From Chamaesiphon sp. 341R_metabat_111 (GTDB lineage: Bacteria; Cyanobacteriota; Cyanobacteriia; Cyanobacteriales; Chamaesiphonaceae): a DNA stretch of 47,601 bases. The notes beneath the pieces are model-generated. The model was not told the DNA's origin. It searched no databases and saw nothing but the letters and a program-made list of their open reading frames with translations. Location of the stretch: assembly GCA_025351825.1 (NCBI GenBank), contig JANXVE010000129.1:1-47601 (forward strand). The letters are read 5' to 3'. The translations under genes were made by a program, and so were the position numbers. Shown here in pieces: positions 1-8,878 of the stretch (its first letter is position 1; each line of letters starts with the position of its first letter).

Positions 1-2564
1 ACGATCGCAAGTAACAGCCACTCAGCAGGCTCTGGTGTCGCCGAAACATTGGTTGATGGCGGCAACTGTTGCTTATCTTCTCCATCGCGTTTGAAGCGAT
101 CCTTGCCCTGCTCGGCATTCTTGAGATCCTGCTTCTGTTGCTCGTTGACGAGGACGATCATCGAGGAGTAAGGAGTGACTAGATTGTATCGCTTGGCTAA
201 AACATGCACCGCATCCAATTCTTTGAGCTGACTTGGCTGCAATGATTGACTCACCTGGGAGATCCATTGCCGCGCGGCGATCGCATCAAAGCCATCATCT
301 TTTGGTTTTGCAGTTGGATCTTTTGCCTGACTCAGGAACCAAGCGTAGTTGTCTACTACACTCAGTAGTGATGTATCTTTACCCAAACTTGGTAGAGTGG
401 CGATCCGCTGCATTACAGTTTCGATCTCAGTCGAGACACTCCCACCGCTGTGTTGAATCATCGAGAGGGTGGCATCATCGTAGGCAAACGGCAATCCACC
501 CAGATGCACCATCCACAATGGCGCAGACATAGATTTTGGCTTGTCTTTATCGGTGGTTAATTCATAGCTACCTCGATCGGTAATCGCAATTACAGCATCA
601 TACTTAGGATTGGCGGCTGTTTTGCTGAGGCTCTCAAACTGCTCCAGCATTTGCTTGGGATCGATCGATCCATAGAAAATCGCTCGATCTGGTTTGAAGT
701 CAGTCATCGATCCTAACTGGGGTGGAGTCGATCCACTCGCCGTGAGATAGAGATCGATCTGGTTCTGGGGTAGGATCTTCGATCGCAGCCAGTCGATCGT
801 TTTCACTAGTTCGGGGCGATGGGCGTTCATGCTGTAGGAGCTATCGAGGACGATCGCCATCCGTTGATTTTGGGGCAAGCTATAACCTTTAGCATCAAAG
901 GGTTTAGCGATGATATTACTGCCATTAGGTAACGTCATTTGATGTACCACTGGTGCCGATGGATCGGCCGCGATCGCATCAGGTAGCCATTGACTATTCG
1001 ACCCTACGGATTGACCATCAATCGATCGATCGGTCTGCTGATTCCAGTAGACATTGCGCTGCTCATTCAGGTGGGGGAGTGGCCAGCTATTTGCCTGTTT
1101 CATCACCTTGTACGTCATCCACATGTGCATCGGCTGTCGCTGCGCTAGGACTGGATAGACGCGCAGGCGGTAGTTTTGGGGGCCAACTTGTTCCAGTAAG
1201 GCGGGATCGACTCGCTGCACCAACTGTTCTTTATAGATTTTTTGGGCAGCACCACGGGTAGATACTTGGAAGGGGTGGCTCAGAGCTTTATTATCGGTCT
1301 CACCCAGCCAGATCCCAGTCAGTGTCGCACTTTCAGGTAGTGAGAAATAGTATAAAATTTCTTGCAGCTCTGTTGTTTGATTGCGATAGGTTTCATGGAG
1401 TTTCACCTCCGCCCAATCCCCATGGGGCGAGACTTTTAGCTGTTGATTGGTCAAAAGTACCCGCTTTGCGTCGATACTTAGCAGTCCGGCATTGACTTCA
1501 GCGCGATTGAAATTTGATTCAACGGCACGGCGAATGGTGTCTTTTTCGCCGCGCAAAATCGGCGTATCAAAAAATTCGGCGTAGAGAGTTTCCGCAGTTT
1601 GGCGATCTGCTCGTTTCCCTTGGTAGGTAAATGGCTTGGTCAGGAACGCATAAGCATTCAGGGCAGATTGTTCGCCGGAAAAATTCAAATATCGATAGTC
1701 TGCGAGATAGGCATTTAATAATCCCTGACGAATCTGCGCTGATTTTTGGAGATTGGCAGCTCGATCGACTGGCTGCTGCTGGAGTAGTTCAAACGCTTCA
1801 AGTTGGGGTTGATACGATAGGCTGCTAAAAATACCCACCCAGACAACTGCCAACACCCCAACGAGAGATTCTACTTGCCATCTGCCGTACCGCTCGATCG
1901 ATTGCTGAAAATTCTGCCACCACAGTCTCGCCGCGACAAATACCATCCCAAATGGCGCGCTAGCTACGGCAAACCCACAGGCGAAGATCGGAAACACAAC
2001 AACAACCAGCACGAGTGCATCTAGATGGGTCAGAAACCAAATCAGGACTGGAAATATGAAGCATGACGAGATCGCTACTAAGTAAAATGAGACTAGTAAA
2101 AATAGGCTCAAACCCACCAGTGAGAACAAGTTTCCCCGTTGCTTCACTGGTGCCTGCCGCTGTTGCCAAAACCAATAGTAGCTTCCGGCAAATCCGAGTA
2201 TCCCCGAAACTAGCAAGAAGCTACTAGCCGTCGTCAACTCCCGCAGCATAAACAGCCGAATCACACAGGCAGTCAGAATCGGTGCTTCGATCGCGTAAAA
2301 CAATTCAAATAGAGATAGCGGTAATGGTGACTTTACCTGCTGTTGCTTGCTTACACCGATCTGCTGTTGCTTACCGCCCGCGATTGTTGTAGCCAGTGGT
2401 ACCCCGACTAAGCCCAAAAATGGCAGCATCAGATCGATCGGTACTGTCCCCCCGATCGAGTCTCGCGCTAGTGCCATGCCAATTGATGGCAAAAAGCCGA
2501 CGCAGAGGATTAATAAAAAAGTGATATTGGAAGTCCAGAATAGGAGTTTGAATAGTAATTTCAT
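1..2564 (-). CDS. PEP-CTERM family integral membrane protein with vWA domain (3' end outside window)
   Basis: An uninterrupted minus-strand frame of about 854 codons starts at ATG 2564 and runs off the left edge. The first ~240 residues are several hydrophobic segments. The middle resembles a VIT-like beta domain. A von Willebrand A domain begins near residue 569 with a MIDAS motif (D574, S576, S578). The last visible residues read TPEPAEW followed by hydrophobics, which is the start of a PEP-CTERM sorting signal. This layout fits the cyanobacterial 'PEP-CTERM family integral membrane protein' (TIGR02921) that accompanies exosortase O. Its start is 9 bp after the exosortase stop, so the two form an operon, and the neighbour is its likely processing enzyme. 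Biochemical function is unknown. The family call is from memory of its architecture. Confidence 0.8.
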   Translation of the reverse strand, partial: MKLLFKLLFWTSNITFLLILCVGFLPSIGMALARDSIGGTVPIDLMLPFLGLVGVPLATTIAGGKQQQIGVSKQQQVKSPLPLSLFELFYAIEAPILTACVIRLFMLRELTTASSFLLVSGILGFAGSYYWFWQQRQAPVKQRGNLFSLVGLSLFLLVSFYLVAISSCFIFPVLIWFLTHLDALVLVVVVFPIFACGFAVASAPFGMVFVAARLWWQNFQQSIERYGRWQVESLVGVLAVVWVGIFSSLSYQPQLEAFELLQQQPVDRAANLQKSAQIRQGLLNAYLADYRYLNFSGEQSALNAYAFLTKPFTYQGKRADRQTAETLYAEFFDTPILRGEKDTIRRAVESNFNRAEVNAGLLSIDAKRVLLTNQQLKVSPHGDWAEVKLHETYRNQTTELQEILYYFSLPESATLTGIWLGETDNKALSHPFQVSTRGAAQKIYKEQLVQRVDPALLEQVGPQNYRLRVYPVLAQRQPMHMWMTYKVMKQANSWPLPHLNEQRNVYWNQQTDRSIDGQSVGSNSQWLPDAIAADPSAPVVHQMTLPNGSNIIAKPFDAKGYSLPQNQRMAIVLDSSYSMNAHRPELVKTIDWLRSKILPQNQIDLYLTASGSTPPQLGSMTDFKPDRAIFYGSIDPKQMLEQFESLSKTAANPKYDAVIAITDRGSYELTTDKDKPKSMSAPLWMVHLGGLPFAYDDATLSMIQHSGGSVSTEIETVMQRIATLPSLGKDTSLLSVVDNYAWFLSQAKDPTAKPKDDGFDAIAARQWISQVSQSLQPSQLKELDAVHVLAKRYNLVTPYSSMIVLVNEQQKQDLKNAEQGKDRFKRDGEDKQQLPPSTNVSATPEPAEWLLLAI

Positions 2565-2573
2565 ATTAAATAT

Positions 2574-4010
2574 TTAGGATGACAGAGCATCGATCGCATC
2601 ATGTGTCTGTTTGATAAACCCTTTTACTGCGGGAGATTCTGGCGAGTCAGATCGATCGAATACTACCGAAACCATCGTCCATCGAGATTCACGGCGAAAC
2701 ACCTCATCCCAAAACCGAGCATTAAAGTTATCTGTCGTACTGGTTGCCGATTGAAACCAATAGACTGCCGATTTTTTGCCATTATCTAGAGACAACCATC
2801 TAGCAGTCACATCTGGAGTTACTAACTGCTTGATTTCCGGCGCGATTTTGTAACCGATCGATGCCAAACAGACTTCGGGTGAATGATGTGCTTGCCAAGT
2901 TGGACTGGCAACTAGCACCGAAGTTCCAGTCAGATCGCCATACTGAAACTGCTGTTTACGGGTGGTTACACCTGGATAATTAGCAAAAAACTTCTGTTCG
3001 GGAACGTTAAGAGCCAACGGCTGAGTCTGCATTGGCTCCGCCCACTGCAATCTCGATAAATCCACTGTGGCGATCGCGCGATCTGTTTGGGGTACGGGGA
3101 CAATTGCTAATGCTAGGATCAATCCAGCAACTCCTAGTAGCGATCGCCAGTTTAGGCTCATCAGCGTCGTCTCAGCCCGATCGTCTGTTTGCGACTGACT
3201 ACTCGCCTTGGGCACCCAGCGCAACAGCCCCCAGGTGAGTAAACTCGCCATCACAAACCCAATTAAGCCCAGTGGCACATGGAGAATTTCCGCCCATGCC
3301 GATTGGTGCAGGACATGGGAAAGAATCGTCAAAATCAACACCCGCGCGGTATTGGCGATCGCCAAAAACACCAAATTTGCCAGTCCCACCACAATCCAGC
3401 GCAGCCCAATCTGCCGCCCTTCTAGCCAAGTGGATGCCAACAAAAACAGCGTCCCCGTCCACATGCTCTTGAGTCCACTACAGGGCAGATCCACATAAGC
3501 AACGCCTGTTTCTAGGACAATCACATCGCCTGCCGAGATTGCCGTAATCTGCCAGGAGTGCAAAATCCACTCGACAACCTGAGCCGTAAAGATCCTTGCG
3601 GGTGTACCAACTCCGGTACTAAACTGCACCCCGAACGGCAGCAGACAAGCGATCGAGATCCCCACGGGCAAACCACGCTTCCACACCGATGGAGCCAGCC
3701 ACAAACCCGCTAACCCATAGCTGCCCAATAAAAACAACCCGACAGGCAACTGGGCAAATGATACCAGCCATTGCGTCGAGATCGTCGCGACACTACAGCC
3801 AAATATCAGTAGCAGGGGCAGTCGATACAGTCCTGGAGCTAATTCAATCGATCGACGATAATTCCAGCCCAGCAACGCCAATAACAACGCACCAGCAACT
3901 AAGATCGCCCCATTGAACAGAGAGATATCAACGATCGATGTTGCCAACCAGTACAGAGCTGCTCGATTTACTCCCTTCCCACCAAAGAAATAGACGCGCT
4001 GTCTATTCAC
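2574..4010 (-). CDS. xrtO: Exosortase O (cyanobacterial exosortase with EpsI-like C-terminal domain)
   Basis: A 478-residue multi-spanning membrane protein. The exosortase core has the LPCSG motif (catalytic Cys about residue 177), an NTARV motif (Arg) and a HVPLG motif (His), the usual Cys-Arg-His set. The last ~170 residues form a soluble EpsI/DUF3485-like domain, so core and EpsI part are fused in one chain, as in exosortase O. It is expected to cleave and sort PEP-CTERM proteins at the inner membrane. The downstream gene encodes a protein with such a signal. The only plausible start is GTG 4010, which lies inside a GTGGTTTA tandem repeat; an in-frame stop occurs at about 4026, so no longer product is possible. 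Confidence 0.8.
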   Translation of the reverse strand: MNRQRVYFFGGKGVNRAALYWLATSIVDISLFNGAILVAGALLLALLGWNYRRSIELAPGLYRLPLLLIFGCSVATISTQWLVSFAQLPVGLFLLGSYGLAGLWLAPSVWKRGLPVGISIACLLPFGVQFSTGVGTPARIFTAQVVEWILHSWQITAISAGDVIVLETGVAYVDLPCSGLKSMWTGTLFLLASTWLEGRQIGLRWIVVGLANLVFLAIANTARVLILTILSHVLHQSAWAEILHVPLGLIGFVMASLLTWGLLRWVPKASSQSQTDDRAETTLMSLNWRSLLGVAGLILALAIVPVPQTDRAIATVDLSRLQWAEPMQTQPLALNVPEQKFFANYPGVTTRKQQFQYGDLTGTSVLVASPTWQAHHSPEVCLASIGYKIAPEIKQLVTPDVTARWLSLDNGKKSAVYWFQSATSTTDNFNARFWDEVFRRESRWTMVSVVFDRSDSPESPAVKGFIKQTHDAIDALSS

Positions 4011-4303
4011 TAAACCACTAAACCACTAAACCACTACCCACTCTAGATGTCTAATTCGATACTGGGAAGGGAGTAGATACAGCCAGCTTCCACCGATCGC
4101 GATCGATCCCACTACCAAACCCCTATCTAGTCCGTTTTTTCGGCGCAACAAAGGGATGTCTATCATAAAAATTGTAATCCTCTACTCTATATCCGGTCGA
4201 TTTCGATTCAGTATGTTCGGTACAAGTATTACATACAGCCTCAAAACCCAGATTTCCGGAGAAAGGAAAAATCTTTCAGTGGTTTAGTGGTTTAGTGGTT
4301 TAG
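4010..4303. repeat. 26-bp perfect inverted repeat made of 8-bp units, arms 242 bp apart
   Basis: The left arm at 4010-4035 is three CTAAACCA-type octamers. The right arm at 4278-4303 is its exact reverse complement (GTGGTTTA units). The intervening 242 bp has no supported gene. The left arm overlaps the GTG start of the exosortase gene. It could be a tandem octamer repeat family that landed twice in opposite orientation, or a small non-autonomous element. Confidence 0.8.
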
Positions 4304-4387
4304 CGAACTCAGATGCAAGTTTCCCCCAGTCTCCCAGTCCCCCACTCCCCAACTCCCCCACGCTCCCGTGCCCCCAAGCCCACACCC
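4037..4387. other. Intergenic region upstream of the exosortase operon
   Basis: No supported gene. It contains the spacer and right arm of the inverted repeat above, then a C-rich low-complexity tract (about 4320-4430, many CCC and CCAC runs) that overlaps the end of the next gene. The exosortase operon promoter is presumably here, but I see no clear -35/-10 pair. Confidence 0.5.
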
Positions 4388-4777
4388 CTAACCCCGCCAA
4401 CTACCCCAAGCCGCCTTCACCCCCACCCACACACTGCGGCTATTCGTCTGGACATTTCCCGCTTGCTTTTTGACAACAGCCAGACTGAGATCTACTTGCT
4501 GGGCGACTGCGGCGGCACTTTGGACACCTTGAGACATTTCATCGCTGAGATCGCCGAGTTCTAGTCCTGCGAGTCTGATTGCTTCAAGTGTCGGTGGCAA
4601 TTCTCGATCGAGTTTATCAAATAATTTTTCGGCACTTCTCGCCGCACGAGACACATCTTGAATCGCGGGAAAAGCAGCAACTAACAGTGCTGTCAAACTT
4701 ACAGCAACGAGTAAGATCGAGCAGCCCAGCAGTAATAGCGGATCGATGACAGTGGTGGATAGTTGAGGATTATTCAT
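4388..4777 (-). CDS. Small single-span membrane protein, DUF948-like
   Basis: 129 residues. Residues ~12-35 form one strong hydrophobic helix; the rest is a long amphipathic, coiled-coil-like segment rich in Ala, Leu and Glu, a layout seen in DUF948/YoxC-like proteins. Its start overlaps the end of the YtxH-type gene by 8 bp, so the two are translationally coupled. Pairing of a DUF948-like and a YtxH-like protein is common. The role is unknown; envelope stress or general membrane organisation is only a guess. The 3' end is C-rich low-complexity sequence, so the last ~15 residues may be poorly conserved. Confidence 0.65.
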   Translation of the reverse strand: MNNPQLSTTVIDPLLLLGCSILLVAVSLTALLVAAFPAIQDVSRAARSAEKLFDKLDRELPPTLEAIRLAGLELGDLSDEMSQGVQSAAAVAQQVDLSLAVVKKQAGNVQTNSRSVWVGVKAAWGSWRG

Positions 4778-5102
4778 CTACCTTACTAACAGATTTAGAC
4801 TCTTTTGAGGTGTTGAGTTCACGGATGGATTGACTGGCGACAATGCCAGCAGAGATGGCGGTGGTTAGTCGATCGAGTGTATCACGCCACCTGTCGCCTG
4901 TCGCAGTAGACAGCTTATCGGCTTGAAATTGAACGCTACTAGCAATATCTTCAGCTATTTGGGGCACTGCGGATACAGTTTTGTTCAAAATTTTGCGCGT
5001 GTCTCGCCCTTTACGCGGAGCTGCGAGTAATCCCGCCACAGCTCCAATTGCAGCTCCGACGAACATGCCGCCGATAAATTTACTGTTATTTTTATCTGCC
5101 AT
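4770..5102 (-). CDS. YtxH domain-containing protein
   Basis: 110 residues. The N-terminus has the YtxH signature: a Gly/Ala-rich helix (GGMFVGAAIGAVAGLLAAP) followed by a basic patch (RKGRDTRK). The C-terminal part is polar and helical. YtxH proteins are small membrane-anchored proteins of general stress or unknown role. It overlaps the downstream DUF948-like gene by 8 bp and follows a multi-span membrane protein by 16 bp, so the three probably form one minus-strand operon. Confidence 0.8.
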   Translation of the reverse strand: MADKNNSKFIGGMFVGAAIGAVAGLLAAPRKGRDTRKILNKTVSAVPQIAEDIASSVQFQADKLSTATGDRWRDTLDRLTTAISAGIVASQSIRELNTSKESKSVSKVDE

Positions 5103-5118
5103 AAATGATCGATCTGTA

Positions 5119-5697
5119 TTAGTTTAGATAATTTTTGCGGTGCCGATCGCGTTTTTGTCGTCTTCCCCACCATAGACACCAGCACACGAGCGTGGTAATC
5201 AGCACCATATACACTGGATAGAGGATAATTTGCCACTCCCATCGATCGACTGCCAGCAGATTAATGATATTGGCAAGGGCAAATAGTAGCCACGAGAATA
5301 GATCTTCACTGTATGGATCTCGAATTGATTTACGGAGCGTCGGTAAAGCACCTAAAAAATCGATCCCGATATTGAGTCCCAATGTAAGATCTGGCGATCG
5401 ATACACCCCCCATAATATCAAACCAATCCCCACTCCAACCAAGCAAATCGTATCTAATTTAGTCCAATCACCTGCGCCGAATTTGATGGAGAGTAGCGCA
5501 GTACAAAATGGCCCAACTACATAAGTAATTGGCACCCAGATCGTGGATTCGGCACCAGACGCTCGATAGCTAACAGCAATGATGATTCCTACAATCGTCC
5601 AGATCCACCACGTTGCTCGATTTGGGCGAGTTTGCCCCTGCACGATCGCCCACCAGTAAGGGATAAATCCAGCTAATGAAAAAATCCCTGCAATCAT
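5119..5697 (-). CDS. Multi-pass membrane protein of unknown function
   Basis: 192 residues with about six to seven hydrophobic segments and many Trp (for example PYWWAI, ATWWIWTIVG, CWCLWWGRR), ending in a basic cytoplasmic tail. The repeated 'G/N-x-ATWWIW' style helices resemble small PQ-loop/SWEET-like or DUF-type membrane proteins, but I do not recognise the family with certainty. It is the first gene of a probable operon with the YtxH and DUF948-like genes. Confidence 0.65.
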   Translation of the reverse strand: MIAGIFSLAGFIPYWWAIVQGQTRPNRATWWIWTIVGIIIAVSYRASGAESTIWVPITYVVGPFCTALLSIKFGAGDWTKLDTICLVGVGIGLILWGVYRSPDLTLGLNIGIDFLGALPTLRKSIRDPYSEDLFSWLLFALANIINLLAVDRWEWQIILYPVYMVLITTLVCWCLWWGRRQKRDRHRKNYLN

Positions 5698-5792
5698 CCC
5701 CAGCCAGCTCTGAATAGTCAGTTTCCTTGCTCCAATTGCACATGTAAGCTCACATCTTACACCAGTATAAAATATTAGTAATTAGCTTAGTA

Positions 5793-5851
5793 GGGTACCC
5801 ATGAAGGGCACCCCTACAGGTAATTTATGGGGGTGCCCTTCATGGGTACCC
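5793..5851. repeat. 22-bp perfect inverted repeat (hairpin)
   Basis: The arms at 5793-5814 and 5830-5851 are exact reverse complements with a 15-nt loop. Each arm begins or ends with the palindrome GGGTACCC. It lies between two minus-strand genes and has no T-run, so an interspersed chromosomal hairpin repeat is more likely than a simple terminator. Confidence 0.85.
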
Positions 5852-5924
5852 ACGGATTGCAGCATTAATAGTATATGTGCATTGATACAAGATGTGGATG
5901 GGAAAGGAGCATCTAACCTAAAGC

Positions 5925-7058
5925 CTAATTTGATGGCTTATCATCTGGATTGGGAATCGAAATATCTGGAGCTTTAATCGCTCGCAGCCGCAGCAGAACT
6001 GTCAAAATTAGCAGCAGAGCAATCCCAGCAGCCGTAACCACGATCGCGATTGGTTTTGCACCTTGCATTTGCATCGCAATAATCCCACCAGCAAGCGTCA
6101 CACCCCACAAAATCAACGCTGAATGTCTCTGAGAAAATCCCTGCGCTAGTAATCTGTGGTGAAGATGATCTTTGCCTGGAGTGCTGAGGGGATTGTGCCC
6201 TGACAGTAAGCGTTTGATAATTACCTGACTAGTATCAATTACTGGCACGACAAACAGCATGATGATGGGGAGCAGTGAAGTAACGTTTGTTACCTTAACG
6301 TTACCCAAAATACTAGTCGCTGCCAAGACATAGCCCAAAAAGTAAGCTCCAGCATCACCCATGAAAATTCGAGAGGGATGATAGTTGTGTCGCAGGAATC
6401 CCAGCGCGGCTCCAGCCACACCTGCGGAGATCAGCGTCGCCGCTGCCCTAGACTCAAATTGAGCGGAAGCTGCTAATAAACTCATCGCGCTAATAAAGCT
6501 CACACCGCCAGCCAAACCATCCATCCCATCCATCAAATTTACCGCATTGGTAATTCCGACGATCCAGAATACTGTCAGCACCACCGAAAGGATGCCATCG
6601 ATGGGCGCGCCAAAATAGACAACGTGAATTTGGATCTTGCAGACAACCAGTAGTAATGCGGTTAAAATTTGAACGAGTAGTCGAAATAATGCGGGTAATC
6701 CACCAAATTGATCGTCGATAAATCCGACAATGACTAGGACTGAGCCACCGAGCAAGATTGCCAGAATCGCTACTTGAACTTTGATCAGCACTCCCGTCGA
6801 AAGGCATCCAGCCAGAATAATGGCTGCAATAACCCCTGTGTAAATCGCCAGTCCTCCCGCATTTGGTGACGGTTCCTGATTTAATCTGCGCGCATTTGGT
6901 AGATCTGCCCAACCGACTTTGATGGCGAAAGTGCGTACCTTCGGAATGAATAAATAGGTAACGACCCATGCGAACATAAAAGTTAGCACTACAGATAGCC
7001 ATCCGCGCCCATGCGGGTCAGCAATCCCGATCGAATTCATAAAACTATCAAAAGTCAT
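5925..7058 (-). CDS. UDP-GlcNAc:undecaprenyl-phosphate GlcNAc-1-phosphate transferase family (MraY/WecA/TagO)
   Basis: 377 residues with about eleven membrane helices. Conserved cytoplasmic motifs are visible: GFIDDQFGG (Asp pair), NLMDGMDGLAGG (NxxNxxDGxDGLA type) and MGDAGAYFLG. These identify the polyprenyl-phosphate N-acetylhexosamine-1-phosphate transferase superfamily. It would start a lipid-linked glycan (exopolysaccharide, O-antigen or wall polymer) on undecaprenyl phosphate. MraY is less likely because the loop motifs are of the WecA/TagO type. It begins 8 bp after the Fur-family gene stop, so they appear co-transcribed. Confidence 0.88.
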   Translation of the reverse strand: MTFDSFMNSIGIADPHGRGWLSVVLTFMFAWVVTYLFIPKVRTFAIKVGWADLPNARRLNQEPSPNAGGLAIYTGVIAAIILAGCLSTGVLIKVQVAILAILLGGSVLVIVGFIDDQFGGLPALFRLLVQILTALLLVVCKIQIHVVYFGAPIDGILSVVLTVFWIVGITNAVNLMDGMDGLAGGVSFISAMSLLAASAQFESRAAATLISAGVAGAALGFLRHNYHPSRIFMGDAGAYFLGYVLAATSILGNVKVTNVTSLLPIIMLFVVPVIDTSQVIIKRLLSGHNPLSTPGKDHLHHRLLAQGFSQRHSALILWGVTLAGGIIAMQMQGAKPIAIVVTAAGIALLLILTVLLRLRAIKAPDISIPNPDDKPSN

Positions 7059-7066
7059 AGATGTTC

Positions 7067-7519
7067 CTATTCAGATCGATCGTGGCTGTGATGTTGATGC
7101 GAATGAGCGACTCGATTTTCATCATTATTGGTTACTGCTGTTGGCGCACAAGCTAGACATACGCCAAAGAATTCGAGTGTGTGGTAATAAATTTTGAACT
7201 GATGCAGTGATTCTAGTTTCTGTTCTAGTTGTTCGACTGGACACTCATCGATCGGAATCGAATTTCCACAGTGGAGGCAAGTCAAATGATGCCTGTCGGC
7301 TTGCACACAACTATACAATGATTCACCTGTCGATAATGTTCTACCTTGAACGCTACCTTCCAATTTTAAACTTTCTAGAGCACGGTAAACAGTTGCAAGT
7401 CCAACGGTTTCATTCCGAGTTCGCAGTTCGACATAGATATCTTGAGCCGAAATTCCGCGATCGAATTGGTTCAGAAGTTGTAAAATACGTTCTTGGCTGC
7501 GAGTTCGATCGGCTTTCAT
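7067..7519 (-). CDS. Fur-family transcriptional regulator, probably Zur (FurB)
   Basis: 150 residues. The N-terminal winged helix contains the family signature TVYRALESL; the C-terminal part has HHLTCLHCG and CLAC (two CxxC pairs forming the structural zinc site) and a His-rich tail (HSHQHHSH). Cyanobacteria carry Fur, Zur and PerR paralogues. The two CxxC motifs and His-rich end fit Zur best, but this is inference. The start ATG 7519 is preceded by an intergenic region with short AGGCTTT tandem repeats. Confidence 0.75.
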   Translation of the reverse strand: MKADRTRSQERILQLLNQFDRGISAQDIYVELRTRNETVGLATVYRALESLKLEGSVQGRTLSTGESLYSCVQADRHHLTCLHCGNSIPIDECPVEQLEQKLESLHQFKIYYHTLEFFGVCLACAPTAVTNNDENRVAHSHQHHSHDRSE

Positions 7520-7549
7520 TCGGCTTTCATTTCAGAGGTGTCTAGTGAG

Positions 7550-7582
7550 GGAAGGCTTTAGGCTTTGGACTTTAGGCTTTAA
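7550..7582. repeat. Short tandem repeat of AGGCTTT units
   Basis: Several near-perfect TTTAGGC heptamers lie upstream of the Fur-family gene. The complementary form (CTAAAGC) recurs at about 10,856-10,888 before yraN and in brief near 5,918. This resembles the short tandemly repeated repetitive sequences typical of cyanobacteria. Confidence 0.6.
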
Positions 7583-7743
7583 AAGATACTTCCTAATATT
7601 GCGAATACACGGTTGAAGTTAAAGATTCGGCATATTTTGAAAAAACGATAGCCGAGGTTAGTACTAGTTTACAATTGGTGGTGATAGATTTGAGTTTGTC
7701 CGACCGCTATATCTATAATTATCACAAAGTTGAGGGATTTTCG

Positions 7744-8004
7744 TTGAAGCAAAAATATCAAGCGCGTATTTACGTTACACTTCGTCCCTCTGTTCTCGAT
7801 CCAGCGGGTACGGCAGTACAATCTGGTTTAGCACATATGGGCTACACTGATGTCGAAAGTGTCCGAATCGGCAAATACATCGAAGTCAGTCTCAGTGCAA
7901 CTGATGAAACCGAAGCACACAAACAATTAGATGTGATGTGCGACCAACTCTTCGCCAATCCGGTGATTGAGAATTATCGGGTGGAGTTGGGAGATGGGAG
8001 TTAG
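7744..8004 (+). CDS. purS: Phosphoribosylformylglycinamidine synthase, PurS subunit
   Basis: Small subunit of FGAM synthase (purine synthesis, FGAR to FGAM), acting with PurQ and PurL. The conserved core reads QARIYVTLRPSVLDPAG and the length from TTG 7744 is 86 residues, the normal size. The frame is open further upstream to TTG 7675, but the extra 23 residues are not expected in PurS. A GAGGG ribosome site about 8 bp before TTG 7744 supports this unusual start. purQ follows on the same strand after 132 bp. Confidence 0.92.
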   Translation: MKQKYQARIYVTLRPSVLDPAGTAVQSGLAHMGYTDVESVRIGKYIEVSLSATDETEAHKQLDVMCDQLFANPVIENYRVELGDGS

Positions 8005-8133
8005 GAGTTGGGAGTCAAGCAGACAAGTTTTCTAGATCCAACCTTTAAAACTTAACTTCCAACAAGTAGCTAACTCTCGATTTCTCTGGTGGCGCAGCCA
8101 CTCTCCCAACTTCCAACTCCTAACTCCCAACTC
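7986..8133. repeat. Inverted low-complexity repeat between purS and purQ
   Basis: GGGAGTTGGGAG-type repeats at 7986-8018 face complementary CTCCCAACTCC-type repeats at 8102-8133. The transcript between purS and purQ could fold into a long imperfect hairpin ending just before the purQ start codon. Such GTTGGGAG repeats are common between cyanobacterial genes. Confidence 0.6.
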
Positions 8134-8136
8134 ATT

Positions 8137-8787
8137 GTGAAATTTGGCATAATCGTCTTCCCTGGCTCCAACTGCGATCGTGATGTGGTGTACGTTACCC
8201 GCGATTTGCTCGGACAACCTACCCGTACTATCTGGCATGAAGAAACCGATCTAGATGATGTAGATGTGGTTGTCGTACCTGGGGGTTTTAGTTATGGTGA
8301 CTATCTCCGCTGTGGGGCGATTGCTAGATTCTCGCCCATCATGAAGGCCGTTGTCGCCCACGCCAAGCAGGGTAAATATGTTTTGGGTATCTGCAATGGT
8401 TTTCAGGTGCTTACAGAGGCAGGATTGCTGCCTGGAGCACTAGTTCGCAACCGTGATATGCACTTTATCTGCGATCGAGTGCCCCTCCACGTCGAGAGTA
8501 CAGATTCGATCTGGACGCAAGGCTACAATAACACTGAGATCAGCCTGCCGATCGCTCACGGTGAAGGCTGCTATCATGCCGATCCTGAGACACTCGATCG
8601 ACTAGAAGCCAACGGTCAAGTATTATTTAGATACGCTGGCACCAATCCCAACGGCTCTCTCAATAATATCGCTGGAATCTGTAACGAAACCAAAAATGTA
8701 ATTGGGATGATGCCCCATCCCGAACGCGCCGCCGATCCCTTACTCGGCAGAGCCGATGGACTCCAGTTGTTCAAAAATCTGATCTAG
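8137..8787 (+). CDS. purQ: Phosphoribosylformylglycinamidine synthase, glutaminase subunit PurQ
   Basis: Class I glutamine amidotransferase that feeds ammonia to PurL. The nucleophile elbow GICNGFQ (Cys), HGEG, and the terminal MMPHPER (His, Glu) are all present. GTG 8137 gives 216 residues and begins VKFGIIVFPGSNCDRD, the normal PurQ N-terminus. The open frame extends upstream to 8089 through low-complexity repeat sequence and should not be used. It follows purS; no purL is in the window. Confidence 0.95.
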   Translation: MKFGIIVFPGSNCDRDVVYVTRDLLGQPTRTIWHEETDLDDVDVVVVPGGFSYGDYLRCGAIARFSPIMKAVVAHAKQGKYVLGICNGFQVLTEAGLLPGALVRNRDMHFICDRVPLHVESTDSIWTQGYNNTEISLPIAHGEGCYHADPETLDRLEANGQVLFRYAGTNPNGSLNNIAGICNETKNVIGMMPHPERAADPLLGRADGLQLFKNLI

Positions 8788-8878
8788 GTCTGGTCGTAAT
8801 ATTTGCTCGATCGACGGCTGGTAATGATCGATTATCGACGATCGACTATCAATTCTTGAATAAGCTACAACCCCAAAT

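Noticed and set aside
8032-8238. Minus-strand frame opposite the purQ start
   Set aside because: Shadow of purQ and of the repeat region; no independent support.
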